This document shows, piece after piece, positions 41,964 to 50,339 of a DNA stretch of 64,000 bases. Numbering within the stretch: the stretch's first letter is position 1; every line of letters begins with the position of its first letter. The stretch covers positions 87,473 through 151,472 of the forward strand of contig NZ_JAERUC010000184.1 of NCBI RefSeq assembly GCF_016745505.1. The letters run 5' to 3'. The position numbers and the translations under genes were made by a program. The notes under the pieces were generated by a model. It searched no databases, had not been told where the DNA came from, and saw only the letters and a program-made list of their open reading frames with translations. The DNA comes from Streptomyces silvae (lineage in GTDB: Bacteria > Actinomycetota > Actinomycetes > Streptomycetales > Streptomycetaceae).

Positions 41964-43694
41964 TCACGGCGGGGACCGGTCGGCACTCCTCTCCGGCGCC
42001 AGGGGAGCCGACCAGGTCACCCGGGTGCCGCCCCTCGCGGGCGCGCTGATCTCCAGGCTGCCTCCCGCCTCCCGGGCGCGTTCCTCGAGGTTGTGCAGCC
42101 CGCTGAAGACCGCGTCACCGGGGATGCCCACGCCGTTGTCGGTGACCGTCAGGGTGAGCCGCCCGGACGCGCTGCGCAGATGTACGTCGACCGAGTCGGC
42201 CCGTGCGTACCGGGCGGCGTTGCTCAGCGTCTCGACGAGGACGGCCACGACGTGGTCGGCGAGGGGCACCGGGACCCGGGTCTCCACCAGCCCCTCGACC
42301 CGCAGCGCCGGCGGGAAGCCGAGAGAGGCCGCGGCCGCCTCGACGGCCTGCGCGACCCGGCTGCGCAGGCCCGATGAGCCCGCGCCGGCCGTCCCGTGGG
42401 TCCGGAGACCGAAGATGGTGGAGCGAATGATCTTGATCGTCGCGTCCAGGTCGTCCACCGCCCTGCGGAGGCGCTGCTCGGCCTGCGGGTGGGTCACGAA
42501 CCGCTGGGCGCTCTGCAGTGTCATGCCGGTGGCGAACAGGCGCTGGATCGCCAGGTCGTGCAGGTCACGCGCGATGCGGTCCCGGTCCTCCAGCAGAGCG
42601 GTGCGCTCGGCGTCCTGGCGGCGTTCGGCCAGTTCCATGGCCAGCGAGGCCTGGTGGGCGAACGTGGTCAGGGACTCCGACTCCGAGGCCGAGAACGGGA
42701 GGCTCCGCTTCTTCCGGGTGAGCAGCAGTACGCCGCGCACGACGGCCCCCGATCCGATGGGCACCGCCACCGCCGGCCCGAAGCCGGCCCAGCGCGCGGT
42801 GTCCCCCTCGCTGCGCGGGTCGCTCTCGATGTCGGAGCTCCGGGACGGTCCTGGGTGGGTGAAGGCCACGCCGAGGTAGCCCTCCCGGGCCGGCACGAAC
42901 GCCCCGTGGTGCCGTTCCCCCTCCTCACCTGTGGCCAGGACGATCCGCAGCTTGCCCGCGCCCTCCACGGGGACCGCGATCATGGCCAGGTCCGAGGGGA
43001 CGTTCGCCCCGGCGTGCTCCAGGATCAGGGCCATCACCTCGGCCCGGGGGGAGCCGGACAGCAGGCTGTTGGTGACCTCGGAGCCGGCGGCCAGCCAGCG
43101 TTCGCGGCGGCGGGACTCCTCGTAGAGACGGGAGTTCTCGATGGCGATGCCCGCGGCGACGGCCAGGGTCAGCAGCACCGATTCGTCCTCGGCGTCGAAC
43201 TCGGCGGCACCGCGCTTCTGTGTGAGGTAGATGTTGCCGAAGACCTGTCCCCGCACCCGGATCGGGACGCCCAGGAAGGAATGCATCTGCGGGTGATGCG
43301 GTGGAAAGCCGTACGACTCCGGGTGCTCGGACAGCTCCGCCAGCCGGAGGGGTTCCGGGTGGCGGATCAGCTCGCCCAGCAGCCCGTGCCCCACGGGCAG
43401 CTCACCTATCGCCGCCCACTGCTCGTCGCTCACACCCACCGGAATGAACTCCGAGAGCCTGTTCTCCTCGCCGATCACACCGAGCGCCCCGTACTCGGCG
43501 TCCACGAGGACGGTGGCCTCCTCGACGATGCGGCGCAGCACCTGCGAGAGCTCCAGCTCGCGGCCGACGGACAGCACCGCCTCCAGGAGACTGTGGATCC
43601 GGTCCCGGGAGCCACGGGCTGCGTCGACGCGGGACTGGAGCCTGCTCAGCAGCTCATCGGTGCTCAGCCCGGCGGCCGGATCGCCTTCGCTCAC
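41964..43694 (-). CDS. GAF-GAF sensor histidine kinase of DosS/OsdK type
   Basis: A 576-residue soluble kinase. GAF-A spans about residues 45-195, GAF-B about 205-355, the HisKA_3 dimerisation domain about 365-435 with phospho-His379 in RIARDLHDLAIQRLFATGM, and the HATPase domain the C-terminal 105 residues (TLSNAARYA, TVTDNGVGIPG, SGLHNLEERA). In GAF-A the block FPPHHPQMHSFLGVPIRVR matches FPPYHPPMRTFLGVPVRVR recalled from M. tuberculosis DosS. His134 falls on the DosS haem ligand His149, so haem-based oxygen, NO or CO sensing is likely. GTG 43694 has AGGAGG 9 bases upstream. It is divergent from its probable partner regulator. Confidence 0.9.
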   Translation of the reverse strand: MSEGDPAAGLSTDELLSRLQSRVDAARGSRDRIHSLLEAVLSVGRELELSQVLRRIVEEATVLVDAEYGALGVIGEENRLSEFIPVGVSDEQWAAIGELPVGHGLLGELIRHPEPLRLAELSEHPESYGFPPHHPQMHSFLGVPIRVRGQVFGNIYLTQKRGAAEFDAEDESVLLTLAVAAGIAIENSRLYEESRRRERWLAAGSEVTNSLLSGSPRAEVMALILEHAGANVPSDLAMIAVPVEGAGKLRIVLATGEEGERHHGAFVPAREGYLGVAFTHPGPSRSSDIESDPRSEGDTARWAGFGPAVAVPIGSGAVVRGVLLLTRKKRSLPFSASESESLTTFAHQASLAMELAERRQDAERTALLEDRDRIARDLHDLAIQRLFATGMTLQSAQRFVTHPQAEQRLRRAVDDLDATIKIIRSTIFGLRTHGTAGAGSSGLRSRVAQAVEAAAASLGFPPALRVEGLVETRVPVPLADHVVAVLVETLSNAARYARADSVDVHLRSASGRLTLTVTDNGVGIPGDAVFSGLHNLEERAREAGGSLEISAPARGGTRVTWSAPLAPERSADRSPP

Positions 43695-43903
43695 GACAAG
43701 CAACCTCCTGGGGCGGCGTGCGGAACGCCTTCGGCACCACCGTATGGCCGACGGCGGCAGGCCGCCCGTCCCGGGATTCGCGCACCGGCACCACCGGGTG
43801 TGACCTGCGGGATTCCCTTGCGGAGGCCGGACGGGCCGCACGGGGGGACACTGGCTCTGCGACCGGGCGCGGAACACCGTGCCCCGGGAGTGCGGCGCCA
43901 CGC

Positions 43904-43947
43904 GTACAAGGGCCGACGATGCGCGACGAGTACAGGGGCCAACGATG
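43904..43947 (+). repeat. Duplicated ribosome-binding-site/start module
   Basis: GTACAAGGGCCGACGATG (43904-43921) and GTACAGGGGCCAACGATG (43930-43947) are direct repeats 26 bp apart. Each ends in an ATG. The second ATG starts the response regulator; the first starts a nine-codon ORF that ends at it. Confidence 0.85.
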
Positions 43948-43948
43948 A
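43919..43948 (+). CDS. Nine-residue upstream ORF coupled to the response regulator
   Basis: The ORF encodes MRDEYRGQR and stops at a TGA (43946-43948) that overlaps the regulator's ATG (43945-43947). Its own start has the same AGGGCC-like ribosome site as the regulator, through the 26-bp duplication. It may be translated and, by termination-reinitiation, set the level of the regulator. Expression is not proven. Confidence 0.5.
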   Translation: MRDEYRGQR

Positions 43949-44640
43949 CGGACACAGCGGCCGCTACCTCCGGGAAGGAACCCACCCGGGTCTTCGTGCT
44001 GGACGACCACGAGGTGGTGCGCTGCGGCCTGCGCGACCTGCTGGACTCGGAGCCGGATCTCACGGTGGTGGGCGAGGCGGCGACCGCGCAGCAGGCCGTC
44101 GCCCGGGGGCCGGCCCTGCGCCCCGATGTCGCCGTGCTCGACGTCCGGCTCCCGGACGGCGACGGGATCACCGTCTGCCGCGAACTGCGCTCACGTCTCC
44201 CGGGCCTCGCCTGCCTCATGCTGACCTCGTTCGACGAGGAGGAGGCGCTCCTCGACTCCATCATGGCGGGGGCGGCCGGCTATGTGCTCAAGGAGGTCAA
44301 GGGGGTCGATCTCGTGGCGGCGGTACGGACGGTCGCCGCCGGGCAGTCCATGCTGGACCCGGCCACCACGGCACAGCTCATGCGCTCGCTGCGTGCCCCG
44401 GCGCAGACGCACGCCGAGGAGGACGACCGGTTGGCCGGCCTGTCCGAGCGCGAGAGGGCGGTCCTGGACCTGATCGGCGAGGGCCTCACCAACCGGCAGA
44501 TCAGCAAGCGGCTCTATCTGTCCGAGAAGACGGTGAAGAACCACATCTCCCGTGTGCTGGCCAAGTTGGGGGTGGAGCGCAGGGTGCAGGCCGCGGTGAT
44601 CGCGACCCAGGCGCAGGAGCAGGAGCAGACGGACCGCTGA
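43945..44640 (+). CDS. NarL/LuxR-family response regulator of DosR/OsdR type
   Basis: A 231-residue regulator. The receiver starts RVFVLDDHEVVRCGLRDLL; Asp66 in VAVLDVRLPDGDG is the phosphorylation site and the Lys is in AGYVLKEVKG. The LuxR-type HTH (about residues 160-220) reads LSERERAVLDLIGEGLTNRQISKRLYLSEKTVKNHISRVLAKLGVERR, which closely resembles the DosR DNA-binding domain. With the divergent GAF kinase it forms the likely control system of the island and should bind the GGGAC...GGCCC sites. ATG 43945 overlaps the stop of a short upstream ORF. I leave the symbol blank but consider it the osdR counterpart. Confidence 0.9.
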   Translation: MTDTAAATSGKEPTRVFVLDDHEVVRCGLRDLLDSEPDLTVVGEAATAQQAVARGPALRPDVAVLDVRLPDGDGITVCRELRSRLPGLACLMLTSFDEEEALLDSIMAGAAGYVLKEVKGVDLVAAVRTVAAGQSMLDPATTAQLMRSLRAPAQTHAEEDDRLAGLSERERAVLDLIGEGLTNRQISKRLYLSEKTVKNHISRVLAKLGVERRVQAAVIATQAQEQEQTDR

Positions 44641-44689
44641 TCCGGGGCCCACCGCCGCCTCCCCGCCGCCTCGGGAACGTTCCGGGGTT

Positions 44690-45775
44690 TCAGGCCGCCC
44701 GCTCCTGGGCGGGCAGCGACACCGCGTCGTGCGTGGGCGCTCCGACCACCACCTTCAGCGCGCCGGTGTCGGCGGCCCGGGAGAAGACGTCGTACGCCTC
44801 CTCCATCTGCGAGGGTGTGAAGCGGTGGGTGACCAGCGAGGGGACCGCGGGCAGCCGCCCGGCCGCCATCATCTCCAGCAGCAGCGGGGTGGAGTAGGTG
44901 TCCACCAGCCCGGTCGTGATGGTCAGGTCCTTCGACCAGAGGCTCTCCAGATGGAGCGCCACGGGCTTGCCGTGCACCCCTACGTTCGCGACCCGGCCGC
45001 CCGGCCGCACCATGCGCGTACAGAGTTCGAAGGTCTCGGGGATGCCGACCGCTTCCACGACGACATCGGCCCCCAGTCCGCCGGTGAGATCGGCGACCAG
45101 CGCCTCGGGGTCCTCGTCCGCCCCCACGGTGACGTCCGCGCCCACGGCGCGTGCGGCCTCCAGGCGGGAGGGCGCGGTGTCGACGGCGATGACCCGGCCG
45201 GGGGTGTACAGGCGGGCGGTCGCGATGGTGGCGAGCCCGACCGGTCCCGCTCCGACCACGGCCACCGTGTCCCCCGGTCCCACGCGCCCGCTCAGCACGC
45301 CGACCTCGTACCCGGTGGGGAAGATGTCCGCCAGCAGCACGGCGTCCTCGCTGCTCACGGAGCCGGGCAGCGGGTGTACGGACAGATCCGCGAAGGGTAC
45401 GCGGACGTACTCGGCCTGGGTGCCGTCGATCAGGTGCCCCAGGATCCAGCCGCCCCCTCCGAGGCATTGCCCGAAGCGGTTCTCGCGGCAGAAGCGGCAG
45501 CGGCCGCACGCGCTGATGCAGGAGACGAGCACCCGGTCACCCGGCCGTACGCTCCGTACGTTCGCTCCCGTCTCGACGACCTCGCCCACCGCCTCGTGTC
45601 CGAGGACGGTGCCGGGCCGCACCTCGGGAACGTCTCCCTTCATGATGTGCAGATCCGTGCCGCAGATGGTGACCGCGTCCACGCGGACCACCGCGTCTCC
45701 GGCGTCCTCGATGCCCGGGTCGGGGACGTCCTGCCAGGACTTCTGTCCGCTGCCGTGGAAAACGAGTGCCTTCAT
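44690..45775 (-). CDS. Zinc-dependent alcohol dehydrogenase (dormancy island copy 2)
   Basis: A 361-residue medium-chain dehydrogenase, paralogue of the enzyme at 28574-29605. Catalytic zinc ligands lie in ICGTDLHIMKGD and GHEAVGE; the structural zinc lobe is CGRCRFCRENRFGQC. The NAD fold is VAVVGAGPVGLATIA then VIAVDTAPSRLEAA. It keeps the canonical CGTDLH motif, whereas copy 1 has CAGDLH. ATG 45775 (MKALVFHG) has GAGGGA upstream. A set of 11-bp repeats lies just upstream of the start. It converges with the response-regulator gene. A role in disposing of excess reductant at low oxygen fits the context. Confidence 0.9.
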   Translation of the reverse strand: MKALVFHGSGQKSWQDVPDPGIEDAGDAVVRVDAVTICGTDLHIMKGDVPEVRPGTVLGHEAVGEVVETGANVRSVRPGDRVLVSCISACGRCRFCRENRFGQCLGGGGWILGHLIDGTQAEYVRVPFADLSVHPLPGSVSSEDAVLLADIFPTGYEVGVLSGRVGPGDTVAVVGAGPVGLATIATARLYTPGRVIAVDTAPSRLEAARAVGADVTVGADEDPEALVADLTGGLGADVVVEAVGIPETFELCTRMVRPGGRVANVGVHGKPVALHLESLWSKDLTITTGLVDTYSTPLLLEMMAAGRLPAVPSLVTHRFTPSQMEEAYDVFSRAADTGALKVVVGAPTHDAVSLPAQERAA

Positions 45776-45802
45776 GACGTCGTCCCTCGTCCCTCTCCGT
45801 CG

Positions 45803-45851
45803 CCGAAGTGCTGCCGAAGTGCTGTCGAAGCACTGCCGAACCGCCTCGAAC
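45803..45851. repeat. 11-bp periodic repeats upstream of alcohol dehydrogenase 2
   Basis: Five copies of a (C/T)CGAA(G/C) core start at 45803, 45814, 45825, 45836 and 45846, a spacing of 11, 11, 11 and 10 bp, about one helical turn. The flanks are also alike (TGCTGCCGAAG-type units). They begin 28 bp upstream of the dehydrogenase start on the minus strand. Confidence 0.75.
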
Positions 45852-46002
45852 TCCTCTCGGCCCCCCCTGCCGAACCGGCCTCGAAGCATCTGGTTCCAGC
45901 CTCGCAAGCGGGAAGCCGCAGCGCCTGGGCCGGTCAGCACCCGGCCGGGGCCACCCTGGCCCTCCATGGCGGCCCGACCGGGGGTGCCGAGGGTGCGCGT
46001 GC

Positions 46003-47697
<1,695 letters not shown>

Positions 47698-47743
47698 GGG
47701 TGTGTTCCCTGACGTGACAGGTCCTCGACGGCGCGCACATCGA

Positions 47744-47803
47744 CGTCATGAAGGTCATGAAGTCATGAAGGTCATGGATGCCATGAATGTCATGAACGTC
47801 ATG
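47744..47803. repeat. 9-bp tandem repeat array in the ABC-F leader
   Basis: About seven copies of GTCATGAAN, some slightly changed (ATGGATGCC, a 7-base copy), run head to tail between the leader hairpins and the ABC-F start. On the transcribed strand they read TTCATGAC, giving a series of ATG codons just upstream of the true start. No CRISPR-like spacers are present. Confidence 0.85.
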
Positions 47804-47861
47804 GACGGAAGCGCGCAGCGGGACGGGGTGTCGGACGGCGGAGAGGACTGCGGCCGACGGC

Positions 47862-47899
47862 GTGGCCCCACGGGGTCACGCGGCGACGCTCAGCGTCGC
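47862..47899 (-). promoter_or_regulatory. Hairpins downstream of the leader peptide (possible attenuator)
   Basis: A perfect 7-bp stem with a 3-base loop (GCGACGC-TGA-GCGTCGC, 47899-47883) starts 23 bases after the leader stop codon. A second, imperfect hairpin, GTGACCCC/GGGGCCAC, lies at 47879-47862. Either could act as a terminator or anti-terminator arm depending on where a ribosome stalls on the leader. No T-tract follows. Confidence 0.45.
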
Positions 47900-47921
47900 G
47901 CGGCGGCGTCCTGGCCGGGAA

Positions 47922-47954
47922 TCAGAGAAAGAAGTAGTGCGCGTACGAACCCAT
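47922..47954 (-). CDS. Leaderless leader peptide of the ABC-F gene
   Basis: Ten codons encode MGSYAHYFFL followed by TGA. A TACAAT -10 box lies at 47967-47962, so transcription should begin at or very near the A of this ATG and the peptide would be translated from a leaderless mRNA. In-frame ATGs at 47963 and 47972 lie within or upstream of the -10 box. The peptide is rich in aromatic residues at its end, as in ribosome-stalling leaders of antibiotic-resistance genes. It precedes the ABC-F start by about 225 bases. Confidence 0.55.
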   Translation of the reverse strand: MGSYAHYFFL

Positions 47955-47961
47955 GGCGCCC

Positions 47962-47967
47962 ATTGTA
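47962..47967 (-). promoter_or_regulatory. -10 element of the ABC-F transcript
   Basis: TACAAT on the minus strand is the best -10 hexamer in this part of the window, set in otherwise GC-rich sequence. Seven bases separate it from the ATG of the leader peptide. No TTGAC-like -35 is visible 16-19 bp upstream, so an activator may be needed. Confidence 0.55.
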
Positions 47968-48082
47968 ACCATGCCGCGGTCGGCCCCCGGTGGGCGCGGA
48001 GCGCTCTCCACCGGGGGCCGACCGTCTTCCGGGCGCGCCGTGGGCCGGGCGGCAACCGCCCGCCGGCGCGCGGCGGCCGGGG

Positions 48083-48352
48083 TCAGCCCGTCGACTCGTC
48101 GGGGGTGGGCTGTTCCGGGTGGACGCCCGCGTTGCGGGCGTCGCTGCGGCCCGAGCCGGCCTCGTCGGGGTCGGGCCTGTCGGCATCGTCGGGGTCGGTT
48201 TCCGTCTCGGGACGTTCGGTGCCCGGGGGAAGGATCACGTCGAGGGCGTCCTCGCCGTCCTGTGCCTGCTGGTCGGGCATGTCGGCGGGGACCGGCGGCG
48301 GGCTTCCCTCCGCCCCGGTGTAGGCGGTTCCCTGGGGCCTGCGGTCGGTCAT
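48083..48352 (-). CDS. Small acidic, probably disordered protein
   Basis: An 89-residue protein rich in Pro, Asp, Glu and Gly, with no hydrophobic core or cysteine. It begins MTDRRPQGTAYTGAEG and contains DGEDALDVILPPGTERPETETDPDDADRPDPDEAG. ATG 48352 has GGGAG about 8 bases upstream, and third-position GC bias is strong, so I think it is real. Similar short disordered proteins are common in Streptomyces with no known function. It lies on the same strand as the ABC-F gene, upstream of the leader region, but has its own start and is separated by 120 bases from the leader promoter. Confidence 0.65.
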   Translation of the reverse strand: MTDRRPQGTAYTGAEGSPPPVPADMPDQQAQDGEDALDVILPPGTERPETETDPDDADRPDPDEAGSGRSDARNAGVHPEQPTPDESTG

Positions 48353-48464
48353 GTCGTCGCTCCCGTCGGTAGGTGCCCATGCTGGTACGGGCGGGCCGGT
48401 CTCGCACCTCGCGTACCCCCTGGGTCCCGCGCGACGCACGGCCGGCCCGCCCGTTCCCCGCAGG

Positions 48465-50042
48465 TCAGCCGCGGCTGATCTCGAAGTGGTCGACGCACTC
48501 CCCCGACTCGGCGAGCGCGGTGACCTTCATCCGGGGGTGCCGGCCGGCCTCCACCTCCACCGCGAGGAACGAGAAGCCGGTGTAGCGGACGCGGGACCAC
48601 TCCACGGTCTCGGCGGCCTTTCCGCCGCCCTTGACCACGTGGTAGGTGTTCACGCTCTCCAGGTCCGAGACATGGCCCTCGTAACTGTCGGGTGCCGGGA
48701 AGTCGTAGAGGGCCTTGCCCGCGCCGCCGGCCGTGACGTACACGATGCCGTCCCGCGTCGGGTCGGTGCGCTCACCGATCGGCACCGGGCGCCGCACCGC
48801 GTTCTTCAGGATCGCGTCGGTGCGCTCGTAGACGTGGTTGTGGCCGTTGATGACGAGGTCCACCTGGTGCTTCTCGAAGAGCGGCACCCAGGCGTCGCGC
48901 ACCCCGCCGTCCGAGGCGTGCGCATTGGTCGTGGAGAACGCGCAGTGGTGGAAGAACACCACGATGAAGTCGATGTCGTGGCGGGCCCGCAGCTCCCCCA
49001 GGCGCCGGTCGAGCCAGCGGGTCTGCTTGCCGTCGCTGATGCCGAAGTTGGCCGGGATCTCGTACGAGACGTCGTTGGCGTCGAGCGCGATCACACCCAC
49101 GTTGCCGTGGGTGAAGGAGTACGCGCCGGGCTGGCCGACCGGGTCCGGGCCGTTGTCCGGCAGGGTCCAGCGGGCGTTCTGGCCGCCGTAGCCGTCGGGC
49201 GAGTACCAGGCCTCCATGTCGTGGTTGCCGGTGGTCACCATCCACGGCACGGTCTTGGACACCGTCTCGGTCTGGGCCAGGAACTGGTCCCAGGTGCGGG
49301 CGTCGTAGGAGTCGGTGGACTGCCCGGAGCCGGACGGGTCGGCGTAGCAGATGTCGCCCGCGTGCAGGTGGAACGCCGGGTTCTGGCCCAGGATCAGCTG
49401 GTCGTTGCCGAGCGCGTGGTAGCTGACGCCCTGGTCGCCGAAGGCCGTGAAGGTGAAGGACTCCGCGCGCGCGGGAGCGGTGGTGAGGGTCCCGAGCGTG
49501 CCGAGGTTGCGGGCGTCGGCGGGGTCGAACCCGTCGTGGCCCACGCCGTAGTAGTACGTCGTGCCGGGCTTCAGCCGCTCCAGGGCCGCGTGGACGTAGA
49601 ACTGCTCGGCGGCCGCGATCCTGCCGCCGTCGAGCAGAGGCGTCGTCAGGTGCCGCACCTCCGCGTCGATCTTGCGGCTGAGCGCCCAGGGCTTGAGCCC
49701 GATGCGGATGTACGGCCGCTTCACCGCGAAGGGGACCTGCCAGGAGACCGACATCTGCGTCCTGGCATCCGCCCCGTACGCGAGGTGCCGGCCGAAGGGA
49801 GCGACCAGCGAACCGTCCACGTGTGCCGCGCCGGCGCGTGACGTGACCGCGTCCGGGGCGGCGGCGTACGCCGGCGGGGAGGCGAGCCCCGAGGCCAGGC
49901 CGGTGCCCGCGACGGCGGCGGTCGCCACGCTCGTGCGGAGCACACGGCGCCGGGTGAGCCGGGCGCGCAGGTAGGCGTGCTGCTCGGCCATGCTCATGCG
50001 GTCGGCGAGCTTCTCGGGGATTCCGAAACGGGGGATGTCCAT
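48465..50042 (-). CDS. Tat-exported purple acid phosphatase
   Basis: A 525-residue metallophosphoesterase. A twin-arginine signal (TRRRVLRTSVATAAVAG, about residues 25-55) directs export. A fibronectin-like N-terminal domain with MSVSWQVPF and LKPGTTYYYGVG precedes the phosphatase domain: FGDQG, HAGDICYAD, TTGNHDMEAWY, FFHHCAF and GHNHVYER supply the metal ligands, including the Tyr of the purple-phosphatase DxxY (GDICY). It releases phosphate from extracellular phosphomonoesters. ATG 50042 (MDIPRFGIPEKLADRM) is used; ATG 50054 is an alternative with AGGAA at better spacing. A GTTCACC element upstream suggests PhoP control. Confidence 0.9.
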   Translation of the reverse strand: MDIPRFGIPEKLADRMSMAEQHAYLRARLTRRRVLRTSVATAAVAGTGLASGLASPPAYAAAPDAVTSRAGAAHVDGSLVAPFGRHLAYGADARTQMSVSWQVPFAVKRPYIRIGLKPWALSRKIDAEVRHLTTPLLDGGRIAAAEQFYVHAALERLKPGTTYYYGVGHDGFDPADARNLGTLGTLTTAPARAESFTFTAFGDQGVSYHALGNDQLILGQNPAFHLHAGDICYADPSGSGQSTDSYDARTWDQFLAQTETVSKTVPWMVTTGNHDMEAWYSPDGYGGQNARWTLPDNGPDPVGQPGAYSFTHGNVGVIALDANDVSYEIPANFGISDGKQTRWLDRRLGELRARHDIDFIVVFFHHCAFSTTNAHASDGGVRDAWVPLFEKHQVDLVINGHNHVYERTDAILKNAVRRPVPIGERTDPTRDGIVYVTAGGAGKALYDFPAPDSYEGHVSDLESVNTYHVVKGGGKAAETVEWSRVRYTGFSFLAVEVEAGRHPRMKVTALAESGECVDHFEISRG

Positions 50043-50091
50043 GGGCCACAACATCCATGGGGTTCCTGACGGCATTCCGTCGGATGAGTGA

Positions 50092-50131
50092 ACGCTACAC
50101 ATACAAGATCCCATGAGTCCCGATGGTGAAC
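50092..50131 (-). promoter_or_regulatory. Candidate PhoP-dependent promoter of the phosphatase
   Basis: A -10-like TAGCGT (50097-50092) on the minus strand has no -35 hexamer, but GTTCACC (50131-50125), the half-site of Streptomyces PHO boxes, lies where a -35 would be. Neighbouring 11-base units match only weakly, so the box is degenerate. Confidence 0.35.
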
Positions 50132-50203
50132 ATGACGTGTCGTGAGGTGGACGCACAGCACAGGCGATGTCGGCGGCGCGGTAGCGCCCTCCATCTCTTT
50201 CGG

Positions 50204-50218
50204 GTGACATTTCGTCAC
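50204..50218 (+). promoter_or_regulatory. Palindrome upstream of the small secreted protein gene
   Basis: GTGACATTTCGTCAC has perfect 5-base arms (GTGAC/GTCAC) around five bases. It resembles the GTG-N(n)-CAC layout of Crp-type sites. It is 122 bp upstream of the start at 50340 and 162 bp upstream of the phosphatase start. The factor is unknown. Confidence 0.4.
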
Positions 50219-50339
50219 AGGCGATATACGCAGAATTACGATCGAGGGGCCGGAGAGTGACGGTCGGGCGGTCGGTGTCGTACCGGGCGCAGGCGGTCAG
50301 CCGGTCGTCCATCGTCGTGGCCCACCGTAAGGAATGCCC

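Noticed and set aside
44674..44683. GGAACGTTCC palindrome between the regulator and ADH2 stops
   Set aside because: It lies between two convergent 3' ends, has no loop for a terminator, and a 10-bp palindrome is not remarkable.
47744..47803. CRISPR array
   Set aside because: The repeats are 9 bp, head to tail and without spacers; no cas genes are present.
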